DNA of 28,465 nucleotides from JAAZZIT01 sp964480525 (lineage in GTDB: Bacteria; Bacillota; Clostridia; Oscillospirales; Ruminococcaceae): NCBI GenBank assembly GCA_964480525.1, contig CAYZOV010000020.1:1-28465 (forward strand), given 5' to 3'. The notes beneath the pieces were generated by a model. It did no database searches. It was not told the origin of the DNA and was given only the letters and a program-made list of their open reading frames with translations. The number at the start of each line of letters is the position of its first letter. The stretch's first letter is position 1. Shown piece after piece: positions 1-8,154 of this stretch. The position numbers and the translations under genes are program-made.

Positions 1-174
1 GTTGCTTGGTAAAATCGGGGGTAATGGGAAAAGGTGCTAAGGAAAAGGGGGTCAAGGGGGGAAAACCTAAAGGAAAAGGGAAATGCCCCGATTTTGGGGG
101 ATTTTTTTAGTTTTCCTTCCCCAATGAAGGTTTCCCCCTTTGAGAAAAAAGTGTTTGCTAACGCAAAACCAATC

Positions 175-487
175 TAGGAACGAAGTTCCTACGGACGAAC
201 TTTGGTTACTGGCATAAGTTTAGTCAAACTTTAAAACCCTTGCACATTTCCCTGACCGACTTTGTTCGTCGCAAAATAGTCCACCGGACTATTTTGCGAG
301 GGGAGTTTGTTAAACCTTGTCGGTAGGGGGACTTTTTACTTGAAAAGCACCCCTCGTCAAAACTAGATGGCTCTAGTTTTGACTACCCCGAAAAACGCTT
401 ATTGGTATTGGGGCATTTCGCCGTCTGCGGACGGCGACCAAAGGGCTTCGCCCTTTGGAAACCTACAAGCTTTTTGAAAAAAGCTTG
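175..487. repeat. Cluster of perfect hairpins in a gene-free stretch
   Basis: Seven perfect inverted repeats with 2-4 base loops follow one another: 175-181/185-191, 216-221/226-231, 269-282/286-299 (14-bp stem, 3-base loop), 356-367/372-383 (12 bp), 418-425/430-437, 438-446/450-458 and 466-475/478-487. None has a clear T-tract, so they are not ordinary terminators. No credible gene covers them. Dense runs of such hairpins are typical of interspersed intergenic repeats, or could fold as a structured RNA; which of these it is cannot be told here. Confidence 0.6.
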
Positions 488-876
488 ACCAAAAACTTCT
501 ATATCCTGACGAAGTTTCAAAGTTAGCGAAAAACGAAAACTTTAAACTATTACAAACTTCGCCAGCGAGCAAAACAAAGTCGAACATATAACAAAAGAGT
601 TGCGAACTGAATTGATGAAAACGGCACGTTTTCCGAAAACTTTTATTCTCTGGCGGACTTTGGGAGATAGTGGGGTTTAACGGCAATGTTACAGTTAAAA
701 CCTACAAAACTACAGCGGTCACAAACCGTGACAGAACGTTTGGCAGAAAGTTCAGTTTACTTCAAAGTTAGGTTTTACAGGTGAATTTGAGCTATGCGAC
801 TGGGTTCGGTTTTAAATTAAAACAGCCAAACCCCAGACCATGACAACCCTAAAAATCACACCACGTTTTCGCCAAA
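488..876. other. Gene-free stretch, nothing recognised
   Basis: Only a Cys/Phe-rich minus-strand reading frame (399-686) crosses this stretch. It lacks a convincing ribosome binding site and runs through the hairpin cluster, so it is judged spurious. The first 160 bases are G/C-homopolymer rich (AAAATCGGGG near 11 is complementary to CCCCGATTTT near 86) and also show no gene. Confidence 0.5.
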
Positions 877-877
877 A

Positions 878-907
878 AAGCCTTGAAAGACAACCCTTTC
901 AAGGCTT
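878..907 (-). terminator. Intrinsic terminator of the nucleotidyltransferase gene
   Basis: A perfect 12-bp stem (878-889 with 896-907) has a 6-base loop. On the minus strand it is followed by a run of six T. It lies 16 bp past the stop codon of the gene at 923-1840. Confidence 0.85.
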
Positions 908-922
908 AGTTTCTTAGATTTT

Positions 923-1840
923 TTAGGTTAAATCGCTGAAAAGGTTCTCGCTGTATTCGCCGTTTTCGATAAGCTTCTTAAAGCTCTCAACCACAAACGG
1001 CTTGTCCTCCTGATAGGTCACCCCAAACCACTTGTCGGTGGTTTCCAAAACTTTTACCGAAACTTCGCCCTTTCTCAGCAGTTCGCCAATGAAAATCGGC
1101 AAAAGATATTCCGCTTTCAAAGGATTTTCAGGCACGGTCTTTTGGAAAAATTCCACAAAACCCTCCTCCAAAGTTTTAACAAACTGCGGGCTAAGACCCC
1201 ACATATTCATGGAAACATAAGAATTTGGGTCAATGTCAACGCCGTTTGCACTTGCTCCCTTTTCGGTCTTAACAATGTCCGAAGTTTCCACCACGTCGGT
1301 GAGATAATTTTCGCCATTGACTTTGCACACGCCACGGGTTACGCCACCGTTTTCCGAAAGAGTGTTTTTGAGGATAAACCCAGCCATGCAAAATTCGTTT
1401 TCGCCGTTATCTTCGGACAAAAAGTCGTGAAGTTTTACGAAAGCTTCTTTGCCGTAATAATCGTCCGCATTGATAACCGCAAACGGCATATCTATAAACT
1501 TTTTAGCTGACAAAACCGCCTGCCCTGTTCCCCACGGTTTGGTTCTTTGTGCAGGCAAATCACCCGGCACGTCGTCAAGGGACTGGAACGCATACTCAAC
1601 CGCCACGTTGTTTTCGTGGCAAATTTTCTCAATTCTGTCGCCGATAACCTCTCTGAAATCCTTTTCTATGTCTTTGCGGATAACAAAAATAATCTTGTTA
1701 AACCCTGCCTTTATGGCGTCGTGGATTGAATAATCCATAATAATTTCGCCACATGGTCCAACGGGAGCGAGCTGTTTAACCCCGCCACCGAAACGGCTTC
1801 CTATACCTGCCGCCATAATCAAAAGTGCTGTTTTTTTCAT
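923..1840 (-). CDS. Nucleotidyltransferase family protein (sugar-phosphate NTP transferase)
   Basis: The 305-aa protein opens with the NTP-transferase signature AAGIGSRFGGGVKQ (about residues 10-23). This is the nucleotide-binding loop of enzymes that join an NTP to a sugar phosphate and release pyrophosphate. NADD near 124-127 is the likely metal-binding Asp of the Rossmann-like core. The family is known; the sugar substrate is not visible. The length fits a single catalytic domain without a left-handed beta-helix acyltransferase tail. The ATG has GGAG about 9 bases upstream. No partner gene of a sugar pathway is adjacent; the gene is transcribed alone and ends in its own terminator. A GTAAAC palindrome overlaps the probable promoter. 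Confidence 0.8.
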   Translation of the reverse strand: MKKTALLIMAAGIGSRFGGGVKQLAPVGPCGEIIMDYSIHDAIKAGFNKIIFVIRKDIEKDFREVIGDRIEKICHENNVAVEYAFQSLDDVPGDLPAQRTKPWGTGQAVLSAKKFIDMPFAVINADDYYGKEAFVKLHDFLSEDNGENEFCMAGFILKNTLSENGGVTRGVCKVNGENYLTDVVETSDIVKTEKGASANGVDIDPNSYVSMNMWGLSPQFVKTLEEGFVEFFQKTVPENPLKAEYLLPIFIGELLRKGEVSVKVLETTDKWFGVTYQEDKPFVVESFKKLIENGEYSENLFSDLT

Positions 1841-1886
1841 GTGTTAATCTCCAAAATGTATTTTATATTGTATCATAGAATCTACC

Positions 1887-1912
1887 AAACGTAAACCGAT
1901 AGGCTTACGTTT
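1887..1912. promoter_or_regulatory. AAACGTAAACC palindrome upstream of the nucleotidyltransferase
   Basis: Arms 1887-1897 and 1902-1912 (AAACGTAAACC / GGCTTACGTTT, one mismatch, 4-base loop) lie about 50 bp before the start codon, over the -35 region. On the minus strand TTTACG or TTGGTA pairs with TACAAT or TAAAAT at 17 bp. The same palindrome recurs at 8825-8850 before another minus-strand gene, so it may be an operator or a mobile hairpin repeat. Confidence 0.5.
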
Positions 1913-1996
1913 ATTGTAACACATTTTTTTCGATAAATCAACCTATATTTGCGAAAATTTAAGAATTTTATCAAAACATAAAAATATTCGCAAAAA

Positions 1997-2028
1997 ATAT
2001 ACCCCGACTTAGCAAAGTCGGGGTATAT
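1997..2028 (-). terminator. Terminator of the cellulase operon
   Basis: A 14-bp stem (1997-2010 with 2015-2028; core ACCCCGACTT) has a 4-base loop and is followed by six T on the minus strand. It lies 27 bp past the stop of the 34-aa peptide gene and closes the operon. Confidence 0.9.
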
Positions 2029-2054
2029 CTTCCGTTCAATCGAAACGATAAGGG

Positions 2055-2159
2055 TTAATCTTTATCCGTTTCTTCTGGCGTAGTGTAGCTAGCTATAATA
2101 ATATCCTCAGATTCAAACTCTACAATATTCATTTCAGGTGAATTGTAAATTTCTTTCAT
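2055..2159 (-). CDS. 34-aa acidic peptide downstream of the cellulase
   Basis: This is a short ORF with an excellent ribosome binding site (GGAGG, 9 bases before ATG), 18 bp after the cellulase stop and before the operon terminator. The peptide starts MKEIYNSPEMNIVEFESEDI and ends in an acidic tail, ETDKD. The pattern Y-x-x-P-x-x-x-x-V-x-F-x-x-E-D-I-I-x-x-S resembles a class of very short, uncharacterised peptides common in Clostridia. Some of these sit beside secreted or modified products. It has no Cys, so a thioether-type peptide precursor is not supported. Function is unknown. It is too short for routine gene calling, but its ribosome binding site and position argue strongly that it is translated. 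Confidence 0.75.
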   Translation of the reverse strand: MKEIYNSPEMNIVEFESEDIIIASYTTPEETDKD

Positions 2160-2177
2160 TTCTTTTTACCTCCGTTT

Positions 2178-5100
2178 TTATGAATTTGCACCGTCATAAG
2201 CAACCGCTTTCAAATAGAACTCGTACATTGCTTTCATTGTGCCAACCAAATTTGCGTCTTTTGTTGCGCTGTTCTTAACAATCTGGCGTGCATACGTCAA
2301 CGGCGAAACAACAGCTTCCGAATAAGGTTTTTCCGCCGTAGAATCTTTTAACGTAGCCACAATATACACTTTTTCACCCAGATTCTTAGCGTCAATGTTT
2401 TTAAACGTGAACAGGAATCTGCCGTCGTCCAAAACCTTAACAATATCCTTGACTTCATCTTCTGTTAATACCTTATTGCTAACCATAAACGAATAATCGT
2501 CAATAGTTTTGCCCTCGGCAGGCTTGAACGTAACGTTAAGATTTGTTGTTGAGTTAAGTGTGAGGTAGAACGTCTTAAATTCGCCCACTTCGTCAATGTT
2601 TTCATCAAAGTACGGCTTGTAATTCGCAAGGTCGTCAACAGCCACATCAGAAATAGCCTTATCAGTATCAGCAAGGATAGAGTTTGCAAGTTTATCCGTA
2701 TTAACTTCAAAGTATTTCTGTGCCATTGTGCCGTAGTTTAAGAGTGCCTTAACAAGTGCTACTGTTTCAGCGCTATAGTCACCCTTATTGTCCAAAATGT
2801 ACTTAGCGTAGTCCTGAACTGTGAACTTGTAAACCGTGGATTCAAAGTCACCGCTGAATACCTGTGCTGTGATTTCCTTTGTCATTTCAGGGGCAGGAAC
2901 ATAGCATGGGAAAACATAATAACCGCTATCTTTAGTAGCTTCGCTGACTTTAACAATCTGTTCTTTGCCGTTGACTTTGAATTTAACGTAGGAATCTGCG
3001 TCATTAACAATATCGTCCGACAAATCCATGTAGAAGTTTACACCGATTGAGCCGTCAAGAGTGAGGGTGTAACCCAAAAGCTGTGCAGAACCGCCGTCTA
3101 TCTTTTTATGACACATCTCGCAATATCCGTCGCCGTCGTCGTCTTTGTGAACACAATCATTGCTTTCGTCATTTTCAACGGGTACGGCATACACACCATA
3201 CAATGTAGTTTGGCTTGTTGCCTGAACAACAAAATTTCCTATATCGTTTATTGTCACATTATTTTCATCTAAAACTTTTGAAAAATCTTCGTAATCATAA
3301 TAGGCGATATTTACTCCCGTTTGAGATTTTTCCACCGAATACCAAGCATAATCGTATGCGTTTTCCAAAACTGCTCTCGGCGAATTTTCTCCGCTATAAA
3401 CCACGCAAATATTGTAATTATCATTTAAATAAGTTAAATCCGTGGTGACTTTTTCACCGCTCCATTGAGTTAAAGCCTTTCCGCTTGAATATTTTTTAAT
3501 TTCAATCCAAGAGTTGTCCACAGTAAAACTATCCCAAAAGTTATCCGTCACGCTACTGTCGCTTTCGTCTTTTTCAACAGGCACAGCATACACACCATAC
3601 AATGTGGTTTGGCTTGTTGCCTGAACAACAAAACTTCCTATATCGTTTATTGTCACATTATTTTCATCTAAAACTTTTGAAAAATCTTCGTAATCATAAT
3701 AGGCGATATTTACTCCCGTTTGAGATTTTTCCACCGAATACCAAGCATAATCGTATGCGTTTTCCAAAACTGCTCTCGGCGAATTTTCTCCGCTATAAAC
3801 CACGCAAATATTGTAATTATCATTTAAATAAGTTAAATCCGTGGTGACTTTTTCACCGCTCCATTGAGTTAAAGCCTTTCCGCTTGAATATTTTTTAATT
3901 TCAATCCAAGAGTTATCCACAGTAAAACTATCCCAAAAGTTATCCGTCACGCTACTGTTTACAATCTCCATAATAGCGTCTATAACGGGTTTTCCGCTTT
4001 CGTACAAACTATAGTCGGAGCGGTTAATGTAGCCGTGGTTTTCTCCGCCTGCGTTAGAGCCGTTGTAAACTGCGTTGTTATCCCACAAAACGCACACAAA
4101 ACCGTATTTTTTCGCAAGTTTGATATAATCTTTTGCCCAGTCCGCCCTGTCTTGAGTATTACCGAAATCCGACGCTCCAAACTCACCGATAATTATAGGC
4201 ACTTTTTTTGAATCCGAAACGGTTTTCAGGTCGCTCATGGTGTTTTCCAAAAGCGTTTGATAAGACGCCTGATAACCACTCCAATCGGCATACCCACCAC
4301 TCCAAACCTTGCTCTGGCTTGTATCCATTGTAAAAGGATAAGGCTCGTAGGCATGAACTGAAATTGCCACATTTCCCGAATTTTCGGGAATTACAAGTTC
4401 CATAAGCGGTGACTTACTTGCTGTTGCGTGATATGACGGAATCATCAAAAGTCTTTCGCTGTTTTGAGTTGAACCGTTTGCTCTGACAGTTTTTATGAAC
4501 GTTTCGTTAAGCTGATTTAGATAATTATAGGTGTAACCGCCGTCCTCATTGCCGTCGCCCCACTCTGCAACATTAGAATTTCCCGTCTGTCTAGGCTCGT
4601 TCATTCCCTCAAAAATCAGGTGTTGGTCGTAATTTTTAAACTCTTCCGCAATTTGCTGCCAAACGTCCTCCAACCATGTTTTAGCCACCGAAAGAGTGCC
4701 GTCGTTAAATTCGCTGACGTTGATAATTCCCTCTTCGTGATGAACGTTCAGAATCACGAACATATCCATTTCATAAGCATAGTCCACAAATTTTTTAACA
4801 TAATTCAGCCATTCGTCATCAATAACGTAATTTTCACCGTCGTAATAAACGTGCTGATACCATGTTGTCGGAATACGAATCGTGTTAAATCCGCTGTTTT
4901 TCACCGCTTTAATTAGGTCGTAGGTCGGTTCGGGGTTGCCCCAAGATTTTGCAAAATCCGACGGAGAATTGCTGTACATATTCAACCAACTTGCGGAACA
5001 GTCAAGGGAATTTCCTAAATTCCAACCGACTGTCATTTTCTGCGTAATTTGCCACGAATCAAGACCGCTTAGTGCGTCGGCGCTTGCTACGTCAGGCGTA

Positions 5101-5180
5101 GAAAAATTCGCTAAGTTGCTTACCGCCAAAGCCATGCAAACAAGGGCGGAAAATACACGTTTTGCTTTAAAACCTCTCAT
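2178..5180 (-). CDS. Secreted GH5 endoglucanase with duplicated C-terminal domain
   Basis: This is a 1000-aa exported glycoside hydrolase family 5 enzyme, expected to cut beta-1,4-glucan internally. A signal peptide covers about residues 1-35. The catalytic TIM barrel covers about 40-408, with WNLGNSLD (53-60), IRIP (101-104), HH (147-148), acid/base Glu in MNEP (E195) and nucleophile Glu in GEFG (E333). Two nearly identical 133-aa domains follow (about 410-542 and 543-675), then a Cys-containing HKDDDGDGYCEMC segment. The C-terminal region (about 705-1000, opening LLGYTLTLDGSIGVNFYMDL) resembles an uncharacterised module of clostridial surface proteins. No dockerin pair or LPxTG is seen. The gene follows an HPr-like gene by 21 bp and precedes the 34-aa peptide gene by 18 bp. 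Confidence 0.92.
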   Translation of the reverse strand: MRGFKAKRVFSALVCMALAVSNLANFSTPDVASADALSGLDSWQITQKMTVGWNLGNSLDCSASWLNMYSNSPSDFAKSWGNPEPTYDLIKAVKNSGFNTIRIPTTWYQHVYYDGENYVIDDEWLNYVKKFVDYAYEMDMFVILNVHHEEGIINVSEFNDGTLSVAKTWLEDVWQQIAEEFKNYDQHLIFEGMNEPRQTGNSNVAEWGDGNEDGGYTYNYLNQLNETFIKTVRANGSTQNSERLLMIPSYHATASKSPLMELVIPENSGNVAISVHAYEPYPFTMDTSQSKVWSGGYADWSGYQASYQTLLENTMSDLKTVSDSKKVPIIIGEFGASDFGNTQDRADWAKDYIKLAKKYGFVCVLWDNNAVYNGSNAGGENHGYINRSDYSLYESGKPVIDAIMEIVNSSVTDNFWDSFTVDNSWIEIKKYSSGKALTQWSGEKVTTDLTYLNDNYNICVVYSGENSPRAVLENAYDYAWYSVEKSQTGVNIAYYDYEDFSKVLDENNVTINDIGSFVVQATSQTTLYGVYAVPVEKDESDSSVTDNFWDSFTVDNSWIEIKKYSSGKALTQWSGEKVTTDLTYLNDNYNICVVYSGENSPRAVLENAYDYAWYSVEKSQTGVNIAYYDYEDFSKVLDENNVTINDIGNFVVQATSQTTLYGVYAVPVENDESNDCVHKDDDGDGYCEMCHKKIDGGSAQLLGYTLTLDGSIGVNFYMDLSDDIVNDADSYVKFKVNGKEQIVKVSEATKDSGYYVFPCYVPAPEMTKEITAQVFSGDFESTVYKFTVQDYAKYILDNKGDYSAETVALVKALLNYGTMAQKYFEVNTDKLANSILADTDKAISDVAVDDLANYKPYFDENIDEVGEFKTFYLTLNSTTNLNVTFKPAEGKTIDDYSFMVSNKVLTEDEVKDIVKVLDDGRFLFTFKNIDAKNLGEKVYIVATLKDSTAEKPYSEAVVSPLTYARQIVKNSATKDANLVGTMKAMYEFYLKAVAYDGANS
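3161..3958 (-). repeat. In-gene tandem duplication, two 399-bp copies
   Basis: Copies at about 3161-3559 and 3560-3958 lie inside the cellulase gene and encode the duplicated 133-aa domain. Only a handful of base differences are visible, for example near 3217/3616 and 3230-3235. The in-frame period of 133 codons and near identity imply a recent duplication or ongoing gene conversion. Confidence 0.9.
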
Positions 5181-5201
5181 GAAAATACCTCCTCTTTCAC
5201 A

Positions 5202-5453
5202 TCAATAATATTCATACTTAACAATAAATTTACGAAATTTTTTCAAAAAATCAGCTTTATCCTCGTTGTTGTAAATTTTCGCCACCAATGGGACAACTTT
5301 TCCAATCCCCAGTTCCAGCAAAATAATAAGCGATTTGGGGTTAAAGGCTTGAACGCCTTTGTAAATCGCCATTTTGTAATCGCATAACGACGAAACTTTG
5401 TTAATTTCCAAAATGTCGTCAAGACTGTTTATCCGCAAGTATGCTTTTAACAT
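5202..5453 (-). CDS. HPr-like small protein, no active-site His
   Basis: The 83-aa protein has an HPr-family pattern: an opening strand, a helix where HPr carries its phospho-His, then NPKSLIILLELGIGK, which lines up with the NLKSIMGVMSLGVG stretch around regulatory Ser46 of HPr, and a C-terminal helix. The catalytic His15 of PTS HPr is absent, while the Ser in KS is kept. This is the arrangement seen in Crh-type regulatory HPr paralogues, which act with CcpA at cre sites. The match is by eye and weak at sequence level. GGAGGTGGG lies just upstream of the ATG. It is the first gene of the cellulase operon and is preceded by the array of cre-like palindromes, so a regulatory role is a reasonable inference. 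A free-standing HPr-like domain of other function is the alternative. Confidence 0.5.
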   Translation of the reverse strand: MLKAYLRINSLDDILEINKVSSLCDYKMAIYKGVQAFNPKSLIILLELGIGKVVPLVAKIYNNEDKADFLKKFRKFIVKYEYY

Positions 5454-5652
5454 TTTCCCACCTCCGTTTGTTTTTTTAGGTATTTGACTTCTATTTTAAA
5501 AGCCGATTTTGTGATATTTTTTTAATTGCCAAAACACAAAATCAGACTGTTAATTTACAAGAAAGATAAATCAAACTTTTTGTGTCTATATTAACTAAAC
5601 TGTGTAAACTACTTTGTCCGCACATAGAATGTTGCGTTTTATACTCTTGTTG

Positions 5653-6965
5653 TGTAATCGTTTGCACATTAGGTAGCACTACCCCCACAGTTGAGTGAAA
5701 AGCGTTCTACTTTTAAAATAAGAGAAAGTGACTAAGTAGTCTTTCTCCTGCAACCGCTCTTTTAGAAAATCAGCGTGTAATTGTTTACGCATTTGACGAA
5801 TACATACCTCTGACCGTTAATCAATTTGCTTCGTTTAACCGTGCTATGCGGTGTTTTTACTGCTGTCGTGTAATCGTTTACATACAAGCAAGACTTCCCT
5901 ACAGGTGAGTGAAAACGCACATGAAGTCCACTAGCATACTGGTAATAAAATCAGTCAAATGAAAAATTTATTTACTGTAGTGTAATCGATTACGCAACTG
6001 GTGAAACTTCCCGACAAGTGAGTGAAAATGCTCTACTTTTAAAGCTCACAACCATACTTTTGTACGATAGTGTGTAATCGTTCACATACAAGCAAGACTT
6101 CCCTACGGGTGAGTGAAAATGCTTCATTTTGAAACTACACTACATTTATCCTACCGCTACATTTTTTGAAAGAGCGTGTAATCTTTTTCACAATAAGCTG
6201 TATTGCACTATTGAAAAAAGAGAAATTGGCTAGAAACTTTTTACTGCCACCAAACACGAAAAGATTAGATGTAATTGATTACATACCGTGTTATATTACG
6301 CTATTGACATACAAACAATTAACTAGAAACTTTTTTCTTCCACCGCTCTTTTAGAAAATTAGCGTGTAGTTGTTTACGCATTTGACGAATACATACCCCT
6401 GACCGTTACTCAATTTGCTTCACCCAACCATGTTATATGACGTTGGGTACCGCTATTGTGTAATCGTTTACACGATAAACAGCACTACCCCAAAGGTGAG
6501 TTTCAAAACGCATATGAAGTTCACTAGCACACTGATAATTAAATTATTCAACTGAAAGATTTATATACTGTAGTGTAATCGTTTACATTCTAGGCGAAAT
6601 CAATCCCACATACTTCTATTCCGGTGTGGCTTGAAAACTTAATAATTAGAGTTTCAAATCGAAATTGGATGTAATCGTTTACAGGTGCGATATGATACGC
6701 ACTATATGAACGAAAATCATTAAGCAACCTCTATACTACCCTTTTTAGTATATAGGGGCGTGTAATCTTTTTTCACGATAAGCCTTATCACGCTATTGAA
6801 AAAAGAGAAATTGGCTAGAAACTTTTTACTGCCACCAAACTTCAAAAATTAAAGTGTAAGCGTACAAATAACAAGCGGAATTAGTCCCACATATTTCTAT
6901 TATGGCATGATTTGAAAGTTGAAAATGTTTAATTGAAAATTCAAACTGGTGTGTAATCGTTTACA
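5653..6965. promoter_or_regulatory. Array of 14 cre-like operator palindromes
   Basis: Fourteen sites begin at 5653, 5776, 5869, 5981, 6073, 6177, 6270, 6365, 6459, 6574, 6670, 6761, 6855 and 6952. Five are exactly TGTAATCGTTTACA (5869, 6459, 6574, 6670, 6952); others differ at one to a few positions. The core fits the CcpA cre consensus TGWAANCGNTNWCA and LacI-family operators generally. Spacing is 91-97 bp for nine of thirteen intervals and 104-123 bp for the rest. The spacers are not random: units 2 and 8, 6 and 12, 10 and 13, and 3, 5 and 9 resemble each other, in mixed order. The array lies between the HPr-like/cellulase operon (start at 5453) and the next gene's 3' end, so it is upstream of the operon. 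Confidence 0.75.
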
Positions 6966-7411
6966 GTAATTAGTATAAAATATAAACGTAATAAAGTCAA
7001 TAGGCAAAACAAACAAATAATCACCTGATTTATTTACAACTATTGTCTGATTTTACATTGAAAAATTAACAAACAATAAACATCACACAAATACCGTGGT
7101 AGTCTTTCTCGGATTCAAATATGAAATTTATCTTTTCAGCAAAAAAATTCAATTACAGAACTCAACAAAAAGTCGCACAGTCATTCTAAAGCGGTTTAGT
7201 CGCATACGGAAACGTTTAACGGGCGATTACAGGCCTAAAATAATGATTCAATACGTTTCAACTGCAAACCAGCGGGATTAGCATGAGTATGAAATCCGTT
7301 GCCTACGAGCCAACCGACAACACAGCAGATAGTTATTCCTAAGTTATGTAATTATCAATAATATTTTGGTTAGATTTACGCAAACTACTGATGAATAATT
7401 GGTTATATTAA
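6966..7411. other. AT-rich intergenic stretch, no gene
   Basis: No gene is recognised. A plus-strand frame at 7096-7281 lacks a ribosome binding site and any family resemblance. GAAACGTTTAAC near 7209-7220 is palindrome-like but does not match the array sites. Confidence 0.4.
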
Positions 7412-7412
7412 A

Positions 7413-7442
7413 AACAAAACCGAGGAATCTGAAACCCCTCGG
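7413..7442 (-). terminator. Terminator of the 180-aa membrane protein gene
   Basis: Stem CCGAGG/CCTCGG (7420-7425 with 7437-7442) is followed on the minus strand by TTTTGTTTTT. It lies about 80 bp after the stop codon at 7523. Confidence 0.7.
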
Positions 7443-7522
7443 AATGTATACATTTAAGTATTTTCGTTAATTAAAGTTAGTCTAAATATTCATAGTAATT
7501 TTACTTAATAATTGTATAAATA

Positions 7523-8065
7523 TTACTCTCTGTCTTTATTTTCAATCAGTTCAGCGCCACATTTGCAAAACATCGAAACAAGAATAAACGCTATTCCGAT
7601 AGCCACACTTTCAAATCCCACAATGTCAAGTTTTTCCGCATTTTTAGTGATTTCCCCGATTATCCCCTCGGCAATTTCAGCCACCATAATGCTTGCAAGT
7701 GGAATCCAAATTGTCGAAATTCCAAGGTGCAATAATTCCTTTGAACCCTCAACGGTAAACGGCGTTCCCGCCTTGATTTCATTGTCAAAATAGCGGTATG
7801 CCATACGAGCGATAACAAACTCGGCGGCACAAAAAATCATGCCAACCGCTATTGCCGTCCAAATAGTTCCGACGTTCACATCTGCTTCGGTTTGAAGAAT
7901 TTTAGTCAAACTTTCGCCTGTACTTTTTACCGCTTCCGCACCAATAATCATAGCAAAAATACCCACAATACAACCCACAAATCCAACAACACAGCAAACA
8001 TAAATCACCCTGCAAAATTCTTTACCTATTTTTGATAATTTCTGAATATTTTCTAAACTTTTCAT
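7523..8065 (-). CDS. Four-helix membrane protein, DUF2975-like
   Basis: The 180-aa protein begins at the ATG at 8065, chosen because GAAAGGTTG lies just before it; an in-frame ATG further upstream (8134) has no such site. Four hydrophobic segments are seen (about 19-42, 66-88, 118-140 and 150-170). The middle carries YFDNEIKAGTPFTVEGSKEL, the kind of linker seen in DUF2975-type membrane proteins of Firmicutes. Those often sit beside an XRE-family regulator, but no such regulator is adjacent here. The function of the family is unknown, and the assignment is by pattern only. Confidence 0.6.
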   Translation of the reverse strand: MKSLENIQKLSKIGKEFCRVIYVCCVVGFVGCIVGIFAMIIGAEAVKSTGESLTKILQTEADVNVGTIWTAIAVGMIFCAAEFVIARMAYRYFDNEIKAGTPFTVEGSKELLHLGISTIWIPLASIMVAEIAEGIIGEITKNAEKLDIVGFESVAIGIAFILVSMFCKCGAELIENKDRE

Positions 8066-8154
8066 AGTATCAACCTTTCTGTATCTTAATGTTTTTGTAA
8101 ATATAATATGTAGACAACAACAGCGAATCTCCATTGCCGTCTGAAATTCATTTG

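Noticed and set aside
399..686. 95-aa minus-strand ORF over the hairpin cluster
   Set aside because: It lacks a ribosome binding site, runs through palindromic repeats and has an odd Phe/Cys-rich composition; it looks like a by-product of a repeat.
3095..3170. Dockerin module in the cellulase (DDDGDGYC)
   Set aside because: Only a single Ca-loop-like segment with flanking Cys residues is present; a dockerin needs two repeats, so cellulosome attachment is not supported.
5653..6965. CRISPR array
   Set aside because: The conserved part is only 14 bp and imperfect, the spacers are about 80 bp, many spacers resemble each other, and no cas gene is present.
7096..7281. 61-aa plus-strand ORF
   Set aside because: Non-ATG start, no ribosome binding site and no family resemblance.
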